Numbered from the stretch's first letter, positions 28,658 through 38,316 are shown. The stretch: DNA of 64,000 nucleotides from CAYOHR01 sp964512145 (GCA_964512145.1 CAZEIM010000004.1:21872-85871), one strand, 5' to 3'. The notes: generated by a model not told the origin, from the sequence alone. Program-made: numbers and translations.

Positions 28658-31039
28658 ATGAAAAATATATTTTTTGTACTAGTATTAGCTTTAACAACGC
28701 AAGTAAATGCTCAATATTTTTGTGGACAATGGGAAGCAACTGAAAAACTTAAACGAGAATATCCCGAGTTAATTCCTGAAATAGAAAAAGCAGAAAATCA
28801 ACTCAAAAATGAGTTAATCAATACACAAGCTCAAAAAACCACAACCGGAACAGTGTATATTATCCCTGTTGTTTTTCATGTTTTACATTTAAATGGGGAT
28901 GAGAATATTTCAGATGCCCAAATACATGATGCTATGCGTAATTTAAATGAAGATTTTAGGAAACTAAATGCAGATAATGCTTTGGTAGTACCTGCTTTTC
29001 AAAGTATATCTGCAGATGCCGAAATTGAATTCAGATTAGCACAAAAAGATCCTAGTGGAAATTGCACGAGCGGAATAAATCGAATTGAAACCATTGAAAC
29101 GAATTTCGGGAATGATGGTTCAAAAATAAATCAATGGCCACGAAATCGTTATTTAAATATTTGGGTTGTTGATAATATTGATATAGCACCCGGTGTAGCT
29201 GGATATACGTATAAACCGGCTTCGGTCTCTTTTTCTCCGGCAAATGATGGTATCATTATTAAACACGATTACGTAGGCACCATTGGCACAGCAGCAGGTA
29301 GAGATGGCCATACGTTAACACATGAGGTGGGGCATTGGATAAATTTAAGTCATACTTGGGGAAACTCTAATGAACCGGGGCTATCTTCTAATTGCAGTAT
29401 TGACGATGGAGTGGGGGATACACCAAATACTAGAGGTTGGCAAAGTTGCAACTTAAGTGGAGCAACTTGCGGGAATCCTATAGATAATGTTCAAAATTAT
29501 ATGGATTACTCTTTTTGTACTAACATGTTTACACAAGGTCAGGTTGATGTTATGAGAGCAGCTTTAACTTCTTCTGTTTCACAACGAAATAACTTAAGTA
29601 CTCCAGCTAATTTAGCGCTTACCGGAACTGATGGCACCAATACTTTGTGCGTTGCTGATTTTTATTCTAATTCCAGATCCGTATGTAAAGATGATAGCAT
29701 TACCATATATGATGCATCATACCATGTTCCAACTTCTTGGAATTGGAGTTTTCCAACAGCAAACCCATCTTCTTCATCCCAAAAAGATCCCGTAATACAA
29801 TTTACAACCGAAGGGTATGCGAACGCTTCATTAACGGTTTCTAATACCTCAGGCTCACAATCTGTTTCCAAAACGAATTACATTCGGGTATTGCCGGTAT
29901 ATGGACTATATAATCCAATTGTAGAAAGTTTTGAAAATGGACCATACCCAAATGTAAGTTGGGATGTTTATAATTTTAATAATGACGCTTATACTTGGGT
30001 AGAAACCACTTCTGCTTCATATTCTGGGACATCTTCTTTTATGGTCAATAATTTTAACAATACAACCGAATCAATTGAAGAGCTAATTAGCCCTTTGTAT
30101 GATTTAAGTAATTTGTCAAATGCTACTATTTCATTTAAGGTGGCTTTCGCCAAAAAAAGTACTGCTACAACTACAGATCAACTTATGGTATATATATCAA
30201 ACGATTGTGGTTTAACCTGGTTACCCAGATTTAATAGACAAGGTAATTCATTGGTATCTGCACCCGTTACTTCTTCATCATTTATTCCTTCCGGAACCAG
30301 CGAGTGGGCAAATCATTCTTTTACCATCAGCTCATCTGGTCAACTTACGGATAGAACTATGTTTAAATTTGTATTTAAAGGAGGAGGAGGAAATAATATT
30401 TATATTGACGATATTAATATTTCAGGAAATTACAATCCTGTTCCTTTGTTATTTGCACCATTAAATGCTTCGGTAGAACCTATTTTAGATGTTAAAATTG
30501 ATTGGAAAGCTGTTGGAGATGTTGATATGTATGAATATCAGGTAGATACTACATCTGATTTTACTTCACCGGTTTTAATTCAAGGAACCAAAAATTATGT
30601 TGGATACGACCATTCTTTTACAGATACAGAAGAGATTTTATCCGGATTATCCAATAATACAACCTATTATTGGAGAGTTAGAACCATAAAGTCTGGCATA
30701 AATTCTTCTTGGAGTGCCATTTGGTCTTTTACTGTTAATGAATCAAATGTAGGAATATCCAATGAAAATATTTCTAAAATAGATATTCAAGTTCTTCCAA
30801 ATCCATTTAATAAAAACACGAACATTCATTTTACTTTTCCTAACGGTGGATATTATTCAGTAGAGATATTTGATATACAAGGAAAAAAAGTAGATGTTTT
30901 ACTCAATAATACTTATATAAATTCAGGAAAATACAACTTAAATTATTCTAACCAAAACCTTTATCCCGGTATTTTGTTTATAAAGTTACAGGATCATACT
31001 GGAGGTAAAATATATATTCAAAAAGTTGCAGTGTTTTAA
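28658..31039 (+). CDS. Secreted M43 (cytophagalysin-like) zinc metalloprotease, T9SS type A
   Basis: About 793 aa, taken from the ATG at 28658, which directly starts a signal peptide (MKNIFFVLVLALTTQVNAQ); an in-frame ATG at 28634 adds eight residues. A propeptide region is followed by the catalytic domain with HEVGHWINLSH (HExxHxxxxxH, around residue 222) and the Met-turn region NVQNYMDYSFCTNMFT, typical of the pappalysin/M43 family. Then come a PKD-like domain (WNWSFPTANPSS), a MAM-like jelly-roll domain (SFENGPYPN...GGGGNNIYIDDINISG), and a fibronectin-III-like domain (YEYQVDTTSDF...YYWRVRT). The C-terminal type A T9SS signal is VLPNPFNKNTNIHF...IQKVAVF. It likely digests extracellular protein. 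It is 12 bp upstream of a paralogue. Confidence 0.92.
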   Translation: MKNIFFVLVLALTTQVNAQYFCGQWEATEKLKREYPELIPEIEKAENQLKNELINTQAQKTTTGTVYIIPVVFHVLHLNGDENISDAQIHDAMRNLNEDFRKLNADNALVVPAFQSISADAEIEFRLAQKDPSGNCTSGINRIETIETNFGNDGSKINQWPRNRYLNIWVVDNIDIAPGVAGYTYKPASVSFSPANDGIIIKHDYVGTIGTAAGRDGHTLTHEVGHWINLSHTWGNSNEPGLSSNCSIDDGVGDTPNTRGWQSCNLSGATCGNPIDNVQNYMDYSFCTNMFTQGQVDVMRAALTSSVSQRNNLSTPANLALTGTDGTNTLCVADFYSNSRSVCKDDSITIYDASYHVPTSWNWSFPTANPSSSSQKDPVIQFTTEGYANASLTVSNTSGSQSVSKTNYIRVLPVYGLYNPIVESFENGPYPNVSWDVYNFNNDAYTWVETTSASYSGTSSFMVNNFNNTTESIEELISPLYDLSNLSNATISFKVAFAKKSTATTTDQLMVYISNDCGLTWLPRFNRQGNSLVSAPVTSSSFIPSGTSEWANHSFTISSSGQLTDRTMFKFVFKGGGGNNIYIDDINISGNYNPVPLLFAPLNASVEPILDVKIDWKAVGDVDMYEYQVDTTSDFTSPVLIQGTKNYVGYDHSFTDTEEILSGLSNNTTYYWRVRTIKSGINSSWSAIWSFTVNESNVGISNENISKIDIQVLPNPFNKNTNIHFTFPNGGYYSVEIFDIQGKKVDVLLNNTYINSGKYNLNYSNQNLYPGILFIKLQDHTGGKIYIQKVAVF

Positions 31040-31051
31040 TTTTATTTAAGC

Positions 31052-33364
31052 TTGAAAACCATATTATTTGTTGTTGGGTACCTTTTAAGTATTGAAATGC
31101 TTTTAGGTCAACATTTTTGTATTACATATACGAAACAACAGGAATTATTCGAAAAACATCCTCATTTGATAGAGAAATCACGTCAAGATGAAATTATTTT
31201 GAATCAAACAACATATTCAAAACAAGGAAAAACAAAAATCAATGAATGCTATGAGTACGTGATACCCGTTGTATTTCATATATTACATAATAATGGTCCT
31301 GAAAATATTTCGGATGAAATCATTAAGAATCAAATAAGAAGATTAAATCTTGATTTTAATAAAAGAAATAATGATACGGTTGATATAGTTTCAGAATTTA
31401 AATCAATAGCCGGAAATACCGAAGTTGAGTTTAGATTGGCAAAAATTGATCCTAATGGTAATCCAACAAATGGTATTGTTCGCTATGTTACTACCGATAC
31501 ATATGATCCTGAAGCTTTTGTGCAAATAGGCAGACAATGGCCCCGAGAAAAATATATGAATATTTATGTAATGAGTAATGTAGGGGAGGGAGTAGCAGGT
31601 TACACATTTTTACCTATTTGGGTAGACGGATGGCCCGAAGGAGATGCTATTTTTATGAAGTATAGTTATGTTTCTGGAGATTCACGTGTATTAACACATG
31701 AAGTGGGACATTGGTTAAATTTAAATCACTGTTGGGGGCCAAGTAATGAACCTGGATTAGCTTCAAATTGCAGTGCAGACGATGGAGTATTTGATACACC
31801 GAACACCGTTGGTTGGCAAATATGTAATATAAATGGTTCTTCCTGCGGTTCACCCATTGATAATGTTCAAAATTACATGGAGTACACCTTTTGTAATAAT
31901 ATGTTTACAAACGGACAAGTAGCTAGAATGCATAACACTCTTAATAGTTCTATTTCCGATAGAAACAATCTTTGGCAATCTTCAAATTTAATAGCTACCG
32001 GAACATCCAGTTTATCGGAAGCTAAATTTAGTGTTTCTCAAAATGTAGTTTGTGTTGGGCAACCGGTTTATTTATATGATGAATCAACATATGGTGCCTG
32101 CGAATGGTTCTGGTTAATTTCAGGCAATGAAACATATACTTCGGCTGAGCAATACCCTATGGTGATTTTTAATGAACCCGGTTTGTATCAGGTTTCACTA
32201 ACCGCAAGTAATTCAACATCTAGTGTTTCGGTTAGCGAAACAAATGTTATTTTGGTTACATCTCCGTATGATCATTTTTTGCCTTTTTCAGAAAATTTTG
32301 AATCAGCTTCAATTCCCGGATCAAATTGGATAAGTAAAGGAGTAAGCAGTAATTGGATGATCAATAATGATGCGTCTGTAAGCGAAACTAAATCGGTGTA
32401 TTTAAATAATTTCTCTATTGCTCCGGGTGAAATTCATTCATTAACTTCTGCTGTTGATTTAAGTGTTTTAAGTAGTGCTAATATAACGTTTAAAGTAGCC
32501 TACGCAAGAAAAACAACAACAGACAATGAGGTTATGCGATTATTGATGAGTGATGATTGTGGAGAAAACTGGCAATTGCGATGGGGAAGGGTATCCAACT
32601 CTTTAAAAACAGCTCCAGAAACAAGCAGTAATTTTATACCCGACTCAACCCAATGGGCTACATATCAAGTAAATATACCCAGCAATTATTTAAAAGAAAA
32701 TTTTCAATTTCAATTTGAATTTAGAAGCAATGGAGGAAATAATGTGTATTTAGATGATATTAATATATCTGGAACATATCATTCGTATCCTATACTGTTA
32801 TATCCTGAAAATAACTCAGTAATAACTACTACACAAGTAGAATTAGATTGGAAGTCATTAGACACAGCCAATTTTTATGTGTATGAATTAGATACTACTA
32901 TGCTTTTTAATTCTCCCTTATTAGTGAGCGGTACAAATCCCTTTATTTCAAGTTATCCACATAATTCAGATACCAAAATACTCGTGGACGGGTTGTTAAA
33001 TAATACCAATTATTTTTGGAGAATAAAAAGCGATGCAGGTATTTGGAGTGATGTTTGGAAATTCACTACAGATACACTCTCTTCTATTACATCCCATGAA
33101 TTTGTCAATGGGTTTGATCAAACTATAAAAGTATTTCCAACCATTACACAACAATACATTCATATAGACTTTAAAAATACCGAAACCATTCAAATGTTTG
33201 CTGAACTATGGACTATTCAAGGGTCTTTATTAAAAGCATGGGAAATACAAAACAATCATACGTTAGATATCTCAAATTTTTCAGAAGGGTTTTATGTATT
33301 GCAATTATATAACCCAACTTCACCTTATAAAAAATTAACCTATAAAATTGTAAAGGGGAATTAA
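31052..33364 (+). CDS. Second secreted M43 zinc metalloprotease, T9SS type A
   Basis: A 770-aa tandem paralogue of the preceding gene with the same order: signal peptide, M43 catalytic domain (HEVGHWLNLNH around residue 216; NVQNYMEYTFCNNMF), a PKD-like region, a MAM-like domain (GGNNVYLDDINISG), an FN3-like domain (FYVYELDTTMLF...NYFWRIKS) and a T9SS type A tail (VFPTITQQYIHIDF...YKIVKGN). The start is TTG at 31052. The next in-frame ATG would cut the signal peptide in half, so TTG is favoured. The 12-bp spacing implies co-transcription with the first protease. Both active-site motifs are complete, so this is not a decayed copy. Confidence 0.91.
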   Translation: MKTILFVVGYLLSIEMLLGQHFCITYTKQQELFEKHPHLIEKSRQDEIILNQTTYSKQGKTKINECYEYVIPVVFHILHNNGPENISDEIIKNQIRRLNLDFNKRNNDTVDIVSEFKSIAGNTEVEFRLAKIDPNGNPTNGIVRYVTTDTYDPEAFVQIGRQWPREKYMNIYVMSNVGEGVAGYTFLPIWVDGWPEGDAIFMKYSYVSGDSRVLTHEVGHWLNLNHCWGPSNEPGLASNCSADDGVFDTPNTVGWQICNINGSSCGSPIDNVQNYMEYTFCNNMFTNGQVARMHNTLNSSISDRNNLWQSSNLIATGTSSLSEAKFSVSQNVVCVGQPVYLYDESTYGACEWFWLISGNETYTSAEQYPMVIFNEPGLYQVSLTASNSTSSVSVSETNVILVTSPYDHFLPFSENFESASIPGSNWISKGVSSNWMINNDASVSETKSVYLNNFSIAPGEIHSLTSAVDLSVLSSANITFKVAYARKTTTDNEVMRLLMSDDCGENWQLRWGRVSNSLKTAPETSSNFIPDSTQWATYQVNIPSNYLKENFQFQFEFRSNGGNNVYLDDINISGTYHSYPILLYPENNSVITTTQVELDWKSLDTANFYVYELDTTMLFNSPLLVSGTNPFISSYPHNSDTKILVDGLLNNTNYFWRIKSDAGIWSDVWKFTTDTLSSITSHEFVNGFDQTIKVFPTITQQYIHIDFKNTETIQMFAELWTIQGSLLKAWEIQNNHTLDISNFSEGFYVLQLYNPTSPYKKLTYKIVKGN

Positions 33365-33541
33365 ATGTTTTACTTTAATAGTTGTGGTATATTACCTATT
33401 GTTTGTAGAAGTGAGAAATCAAAAAATATTATTTTTTCTTATATAAATTGGTTCATTTAGTTCTTATGGCATTATTATTTTATGTTTTTATTTTCCTGCT
33501 ATAAAATTAAAACATTGGAATTATAAGAAGCCTATAAACAA

Positions 33542-33570
33542 CAAACCCCTCTCAAAATTGAGAAGGGTTT
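33542..33570 (-). terminator. Putative terminator downstream of the tRNA pair
   Basis: The inverted repeat AAACCC...CTCAA / TTGAG...GGGTTT, with one mismatch, is followed on the minus strand by a T-rich tract. It sits just after the 3' end of tRNA-Leu. Confidence 0.6.
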
Positions 33571-33579
33571 GTATTAAAG

Positions 33580-33665
33580 TACCCGGGGCGGGACTTGAAC
33601 CCGCACAGCCGATAAAGGCCACAGGATTTTAAGTCCTGCGTGTCTACCAGTTCCACCACCCGGGC
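33580..33665 (-). tRNA. tRNA-Leu (anticodon UAA)
   Basis: An 86-nt class II tRNA with a long variable arm. The acceptor stem GCCCGGG pairs with CCCGGGU, with discriminator A at 33580. The anticodon stem-loop CAGGA-CUUAAAA-UCCUG gives anticodon UAA, and the T arm has GGGTTCAAGTCCC. CCA is not encoded. Confidence 0.95.
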
Positions 33666-33702
33666 AACAGAGTGATGTATGTAATTTCAACAATGAAATG
33701 TG

Positions 33703-33775
33703 AGCGAGAAACGGGACTCGAACCCGCGACCCCAACCTTGGCAAGGTTGTGCTCTACCAGCTGAGCTACTCTCGC
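33703..33775 (-). tRNA. tRNA-Gly (anticodon GCC)
   Basis: A 73-nt cloverleaf. The acceptor is GCGAGAG with discriminator U, the D-arm AGCTCAGCTGGTAGAGC, the anticodon stem-loop CAACC-UUGCCAA-GGUUG with anticodon GCC, and the T arm CGGGTTCGAGTCCCG. It is 37 bp upstream of tRNA-Leu on the same strand, probably one transcript. Confidence 0.96.
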
Positions 33776-33865
33776 TTATATTTTTTGCTTCAAATAACGA
33801 ATTCTGTTTTTTCAACAGGGCAACAAATGTAGTAAAAAAATCTATTTTTAAAAAATAATAAATTA

Positions 33866-33873
33866 TATTTTTG
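33866..33873 (+). promoter_or_regulatory. Possible -7 element for the deaminase gene
   Basis: TATTTTTG matches TAnnTTTG, 20 bp before the ATG. No convincing -33 TTG is seen upstream, so this is weak. Confidence 0.25.
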
Positions 33874-33893
33874 GATCAATTACAAAATAGCGT

Positions 33894-34382
33894 ATGAAAA
33901 AAAAGATAAAGAATATAGACGATGTATTTATGAGTAAAGCTATTAAAATGGCTCAAACAGGCATGAATAAAAATGCAGGGGGACCGTTTGGAGCCATTAT
34001 TGTTAAAGATCATAAAATAATTGCGAAGGCATTTAATCAGGTTACTTCCAGCAACGATCCTACGGCTCATGCAGAAGTTGTAGCTATCCGAAAAGCTTGT
34101 AAAAAATTAAATAGTTTTCAGCTCACAGGATGTGTTTTATATACTTCCTGTGAGCCTTGTCCAATGTGTTTAGGTGCTATATATTGGGCTCGACCCGATA
34201 AAGTATATTATGCTTGTACCAGAAAAGACGCTGCTCATATTAAATTTGACGATGATTTTATTTATAAAGAATTAGAGCTTCCCTTAAACAAAAGAACTAT
34301 TCCGTTTAATAATATTTCACGAAACCAATCGATGTTGGTTTTTAATCAGTGGGAAAATAAAATAGATAAAATAAAATATTAA
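33894..34382 (+). CDS. guaD: Guanine deaminase-type nucleobase deaminase
   Basis: A 162-aa zinc deaminase of the cytidine deaminase-like fold. The catalytic signatures are THAEV-type (PTAHAEVVAI, proton-shuttle Glu) and CEPCPMCLGA (PCxxC zinc site). The segment MAQTGMNKNAGGPFGAIIVKD and the C-terminus PLNKRTIPF.NI resemble GuaD of the Bacillus type (guanine to xanthine) rather than tRNA-adenosine deaminase TadA, which is shorter. Substrate assignment rests on this resemblance. It is 31 bp upstream of the M19-like gene, possibly co-transcribed. Confidence 0.85.
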   Translation: MKKKIKNIDDVFMSKAIKMAQTGMNKNAGGPFGAIIVKDHKIIAKAFNQVTSSNDPTAHAEVVAIRKACKKLNSFQLTGCVLYTSCEPCPMCLGAIYWARPDKVYYACTRKDAAHIKFDDDFIYKELELPLNKRTIPFNNISRNQSMLVFNQWENKIDKIKY

Positions 34383-34413
34383 AAATTAAATGTATTTTTA
34401 TTAAAACATAACC

Positions 34414-35859
34414 ATGAAATTACCCTCTTTTTATGCTGATTTACATGTTCACCCTCAATTAAAGCCTTTTAATTCAGGGCACCCAGAACCTGCTAAAAAT
34501 ATTTGGGAAGATTTACAACATGATACTCCCACAAAGCCATTAAGTAAGCTGGTAAATAATTTTTCTAAAGATATGATTCGATATTCGCAATGCAATTTCG
34601 AATTAATGGCAAAATCAAATACCAAAGTATTTTCTACTTCTTTATATCCTTTTGAAAGAGGTTGGCTTAAACATAAAAAACGATCTAAACTTCTTACCCA
34701 GGCTGAAGCCAGATTTGAAAGTATTGCCCTTATTTCGGGGATGTCGCCTAAAAAAATTAAATATTTTAGTAAATCAAACGATTATTTTTCCGACTTACAA
34801 AGCGAATATGAATACATGAAAAACCAGCAAGGGAAATCTCCCGATGGTAAATACAGCTTCACTATTTCGAAAAATTTTAAAGACGTACAAAAAACATTAA
34901 AAACGGATCATGAAATTACCACAATTTTATCTGCAGAAGGAGCTCATGTGTTTTTTAATGAAAAAATGCTTCATCCAAAAGCGAAGCACCACGAAATTGA
35001 AAAAGAATTAATTAAAAATATTGAAATCGTAAAATCTTGGGAATATCCTCTGTTTTTTATTACTCAAGCACATCATTTTTGGAATGGTTTAATGGGACAT
35101 GCCAGAAGTTTTGATGGTGTTGTGCAAATGATATTAAGCCAAAAAAAGGGATTAAATAAAGGGTTTACTGATTTGGGTAAAATTGTGTTGAGGGAATTGT
35201 TAAGCACCCAAAATGGCAAAAGAATTTTAATTGACATAAAACATTCTAGCGTTGAAGCTAGAAAATATTTATACGAGGTCATTAGAAACCATAATTACAT
35301 CTCAAAAAACGACAAAATACCCATTATTGCCAGTCATATGAACCCAAATGGATATAAAACCATGAGTAGTTCTATGATATTAAAAGATACAGCTTCTAAA
35401 ACAAAAAATCATGATTTTTTTAAGTGGACCATCAATATTAGTGATGAAGAAATAAAAATAATTCATGAGTCGGATGGCTTAGTAGGTATACAATTTGATA
35501 AAAGAAGAGTTACCGGAGGACTATTTTTTAAACATCTTGAAACCTTAAAAACCGAACAAGAAAAAAAGGAAGCGTGGGTAAAAGCTATTTGGGATAATAT
35601 TTTTCACATGGTAAAAGTGGTAGGAGAAAAATCGGCTTGGGACATGATTTGTATAGGAAGCGATTTTGATGGTGCCATTGTTCATGTAGATGGATATACT
35701 ACCGTTATGCAGTTTCCAGACTTAACGAAAGATTTATATGAATATTTGGATAAATATAAATACGAAAAAAATCACTGGCATGGATATACCGCTGAGCAAT
35801 TGGTGCATAAAATTATGAGTACAAATATGGTAGATTTTTTAGAGAAATATTTTGTATAA
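34414..35859 (+). CDS. M19-like membrane dipeptidase family metallohydrolase
   Basis: A 481-aa protein of the amidohydrolase/renal dipeptidase (peptidase M19) superfamily. It has an N-terminal ADLHVHP (HxH metal motif), a central His in ITQAHHFWNG, IIASHMNPNG, and near the end GSDFDGAIVHVDGYT, the GSDFDG motif being highly characteristic of M19. There is no signal peptide, so it is probably cytoplasmic. It is longer than the usual 320-400 aa owing to an insertion in the N-terminal third. Its end converges on the bifunctional nuclease gene with only 13 bp between. Confidence 0.85.
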   Translation: MKLPSFYADLHVHPQLKPFNSGHPEPAKNIWEDLQHDTPTKPLSKLVNNFSKDMIRYSQCNFELMAKSNTKVFSTSLYPFERGWLKHKKRSKLLTQAEARFESIALISGMSPKKIKYFSKSNDYFSDLQSEYEYMKNQQGKSPDGKYSFTISKNFKDVQKTLKTDHEITTILSAEGAHVFFNEKMLHPKAKHHEIEKELIKNIEIVKSWEYPLFFITQAHHFWNGLMGHARSFDGVVQMILSQKKGLNKGFTDLGKIVLRELLSTQNGKRILIDIKHSSVEARKYLYEVIRNHNYISKNDKIPIIASHMNPNGYKTMSSSMILKDTASKTKNHDFFKWTINISDEEIKIIHESDGLVGIQFDKRRVTGGLFFKHLETLKTEQEKKEAWVKAIWDNIFHMVKVVGEKSAWDMICIGSDFDGAIVHVDGYTTVMQFPDLTKDLYEYLDKYKYEKNHWHGYTAEQLVHKIMSTNMVDFLEKYFV

Positions 35860-35872
35860 AAAATTACAATTC

Positions 35873-36460
35873 TTAACTTCTCTTTTTTATCTCATCTCGT
35901 ATTTTCGAAGCTTTTTCGTAGTCCTCATTGTCTATGGCTTCCTGCAATAAAATATGAAGTTCTTCAGTAGTTAAGTCTTTAGGCTCTTTGCTTGATACTT
36001 CAGATGGAGTTAATTCAATCTCTAAATCATCGTTTTCTTGCTTTTCCGATTCTTCTAAAATAATTCCAGCCGAAGATAAAATAAATTCGTGGGTATATAT
36101 AGGACAATTAAAACGCAAAGCAATGGCAACAGCATCAGATGTTCTTGTGTCAATTTCAATAGTTTTCCCTTGTCCTTCACAACGAAGTTTTGAATAAAAA
36201 ATACCCTCTACTAAGTTATATATGACTACTTCTTGCACGGTAACTCCAAAAGATTCAGCAAAACTTTTAAATAAATCGTGTGTAAGAGGTCTGCTGGGTT
36301 TCATTTTTTCCATTTCTATAGCGATAGATTGTGCTTCAAAACTTCCTATAATTATAGGAAGCCGCCTTTTACCATCTTGCTCACCCAATACTAAAGCGTA
36401 CGCCCCTGTTTGTGTTTGACTATAGGAAAGACCTACAATTTCTAACTCTATTTTATCCAT
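35873..36460 (-). CDS. Bifunctional nuclease (BFN/DUF151) domain protein with UVR motif
   Basis: 195 aa. The N-terminal DUF151/BFN domain (ELEIVGLSYSQTQTGAYALVLGE...GKRRLPIIIGSFEAQSIA...RTSDAVAIALRF, residues 1-135) is followed by an acidic linker and a UvrB/UvrC-type helical hairpin (LHILLQEAIDNEDYEKASKIRDEI, about 163-190). This domain pair is widespread in Bacteroidota. DNase/RNase activity is known for plant BFN relatives but unproven here. It lies 17 bp downstream of etfA and is probably the third gene of that operon. Confidence 0.9.
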   Translation of the reverse strand: MDKIELEIVGLSYSQTQTGAYALVLGEQDGKRRLPIIIGSFEAQSIAIEMEKMKPSRPLTHDLFKSFAESFGVTVQEVVIYNLVEGIFYSKLRCEGQGKTIEIDTRTSDAVAIALRFNCPIYTHEFILSSAGIILEESEKQENDDLEIELTPSEVSSKEPKDLTTEELHILLQEAIDNEDYEKASKIRDEIKKRS

Positions 36461-36477
36461 TTATAAAAAACGTAGTA

Positions 36478-37449
36478 TTAGTTGTTTGATTCTTTAAACT
36501 TTTTTAAAGAATCAATTAATTTAGGAACCACTTCAAAAGCATCACCAATAATTCCATAGTTAGCTGCTTTAAAAAATGGGGCCTCTTTGTCGTTATTTAT
36601 TACTACAATCACTTTACTGCCATTAACTCCAGCTAAGTGCTGTATAGCACCCGAAATTCCAATGGCAAAATATAAATTTGGGCGTACTGTAACTCCGGTT
36701 TGACCTACGTGTTCGTGGTGAGGTCTCCAGCCAATATCCGCTACCGGTCTTGAACAGGCAGTAGCCGCACCTAATTCATTGGCAAGTGTTTCAATCATGC
36801 CCCAATTCTCAGGTCCTTTTAATCCTCGTCCGGCAGAAACTACAATATCCGCTTCAGTAAGAGATATTCCATCTCCGCCTTTCTTTTTAAGCTCCACAAA
36901 GGATACTTTAGATGATCCTAAATCTTGAGTAAATTCTGATACAGATATTGAATGATTAAAGCCATTATTTACACCTATTGAATTAGGGGTAATTGAAACA
37001 ACTTTTACAGGAGAAAGTATTTTACACTTTGCAAATGCTTTACCAGAAAATACACTTTTTTTAACGACAAATCCATTTGAAAAATCAGGATATGAAATCA
37101 CCCCCGATATTAATCCTGCTTGAAGTTTTGCTGAAACTCTAGGAGCAACTGATTTCCCGGTATAATCTTGAGAGAACACAACTAATTCAGCGTTTTTTTC
37201 TTTTACAACGGAAACAATGAATTTACTTAACAACTGATTGTCAGGATATGAAAGATTTTTAAAATTTACTACTTCATGGGCACCATAAGAACCCAAAGAA
37301 GATAAAATCGAAGGTTCAACATTGCCCCAAGTAGCTACAATAACTTGTCCAGCTTTTTCACTGGCAATTTTACCGGCATAAGATATAGCTTCTAAAGAAG
37401 ATTTGGTAATTTTTTGTTGGCTGGAATCAGCAAATACTAAAATTTTCAT
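36478..37449 (-). CDS. etfA: Electron transfer flavoprotein alpha subunit
   Basis: A 323-aa FAD-binding subunit of ETF, which collects electrons from acyl-CoA and other dehydrogenases and passes them to the quinone pool. The C-terminal FAD domain is clear: SAGRGLKGPENW, CSRPVADIGWRPHHEHVGQTG, YFAIGISGAIQHLAG and VVINNDKEAPFFKAANYGIIGD. It is one base from the stop of etfB, so the two are translationally linked. The length is normal. Confidence 0.96.
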   Translation of the reverse strand: MKILVFADSSQQKITKSSLEAISYAGKIASEKAGQVIVATWGNVEPSILSSLGSYGAHEVVNFKNLSYPDNQLLSKFIVSVVKEKNAELVVFSQDYTGKSVAPRVSAKLQAGLISGVISYPDFSNGFVVKKSVFSGKAFAKCKILSPVKVVSITPNSIGVNNGFNHSISVSEFTQDLGSSKVSFVELKKKGGDGISLTEADIVVSAGRGLKGPENWGMIETLANELGAATACSRPVADIGWRPHHEHVGQTGVTVRPNLYFAIGISGAIQHLAGVNGSKVIVVINNDKEAPFFKAANYGIIGDAFEVVPKLIDSLKKFKESNN

Positions 37450-37450
37450 A

Positions 37451-38191
37451 TTATAATACTTTAGCTTCGTTATGTAATAAGTTAATTAATTCATCCAAAT
37501 TTTCTGCAGATACCATTTTACATTCTGTTTTAGCATCGGGCATTTCGTACGATACAACTTCAGTTAATGCAGAGTTTGTTGAAGGTTGTATAACCTGTAA
37601 AGGTTTGGTACGAGCGGCCATGATACCCTTCATATTTGGAATTCTTTGCTCTGCTAAGCCTTTGGCAGCACTTAACACAAATGGAGTATTAACGGTTACT
37701 ACTTCTGTTCCTCCTTGTGTATCTTTTTCAACGGTAGCAATATTTCCTTGAACATCTAATTTAGTAGCCATAGAAATAAAAGGTATATCAAGTAATTCGG
37801 CTATAGTACCCGGTACTTGAGCGCTATTGTAATTAATGGTTTCTTTACCACATAATATTACATCAAAATTTTTATCCTTAGCGTATTCAGCAATTTGTTG
37901 CGCAACAAAAAATGAGTCTCCTGTTTTAGAATCAACCCGAACAGCATCATCTGCTCCAATTGCTAACGCTTTTCTGATAATGGGTTCATCATCTGCACCA
38001 CCAACTGAAATAACGGTAACATTACCTCCAATAGTTTCTTTTAACTCTAAAGCCCTTACTAAGGCATACCATTCATCGTAAGGGTTAACAATATATTGAA
38101 CACCTGCTTCATTAAATTTTGTATTATTATCTGTAAACGAAATTTTTGTGGTGGTGTCTGGAACTTTGCTAATGCATACAAGAAATTTCAT
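37451..38191 (-). CDS. etfB: Electron transfer flavoprotein beta subunit
   Basis: A 246-aa partner of EtfA that holds AMP and shapes the FAD site. It begins MKFLVCISKVPDTTTKISF and carries the family's VNPYDEWYALVRALELKE and CGKETINYNSAQVPGTIAELL regions, plus the recognition loop VNTPFVLSAAKGLAEQRIPNMKGIM. First gene of the etfB-etfA-BFN operon; no clear -7 element was seen upstream. The 249-bp region upstream contains an assembly gap. Confidence 0.96.
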   Translation of the reverse strand: MKFLVCISKVPDTTTKISFTDNNTKFNEAGVQYIVNPYDEWYALVRALELKETIGGNVTVISVGGADDEPIIRKALAIGADDAVRVDSKTGDSFFVAQQIAEYAKDKNFDVILCGKETINYNSAQVPGTIAELLDIPFISMATKLDVQGNIATVEKDTQGGTEVVTVNTPFVLSAAKGLAEQRIPNMKGIMAARTKPLQVIQPSTNSALTEVVSYEMPDAKTECKMVSAENLDELINLLHNEAKVL

Positions 38192-38289
38192 ACGTTCTAT
38201 TTTTGGTTGCTAATTTACATATTTTTTTACCAAAAAACTTAAGTTTTCTGATTATAATGCTAAATATTAACTTTATACAAAGTCATATC

Positions 38290-38299
38290 NNNNNNNNNN
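38290..38299. other. Assembly gap (10 N)
   Basis: An intergenic gap between etfB and the methyltransferase gene. Its right edge is bordered by an Illumina adapter-like 17-mer. Confidence 0.97.
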
Positions 38300-38316
38300 A
38301 CACTCTTTCCCTACAC
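38300..38316. other. Probable Illumina adapter remnant
   Basis: ACACTCTTTCCCTACAC is identical to the first 17 bases of the standard Illumina read-1/universal adapter. It starts immediately at the gap edge and diverges afterwards. It is likely untrimmed adapter at a contig end, not genomic sequence. Confidence 0.85.

Noticed and set aside
32950..32970. TTATCCACA DnaA-box-like sequence (another at about 44918-44930)
   Set aside because: Single exact matches inside coding sequences (M43 protease, gldN), not clustered, with no AT-rich unwinding region or dnaA/dnaN nearby.
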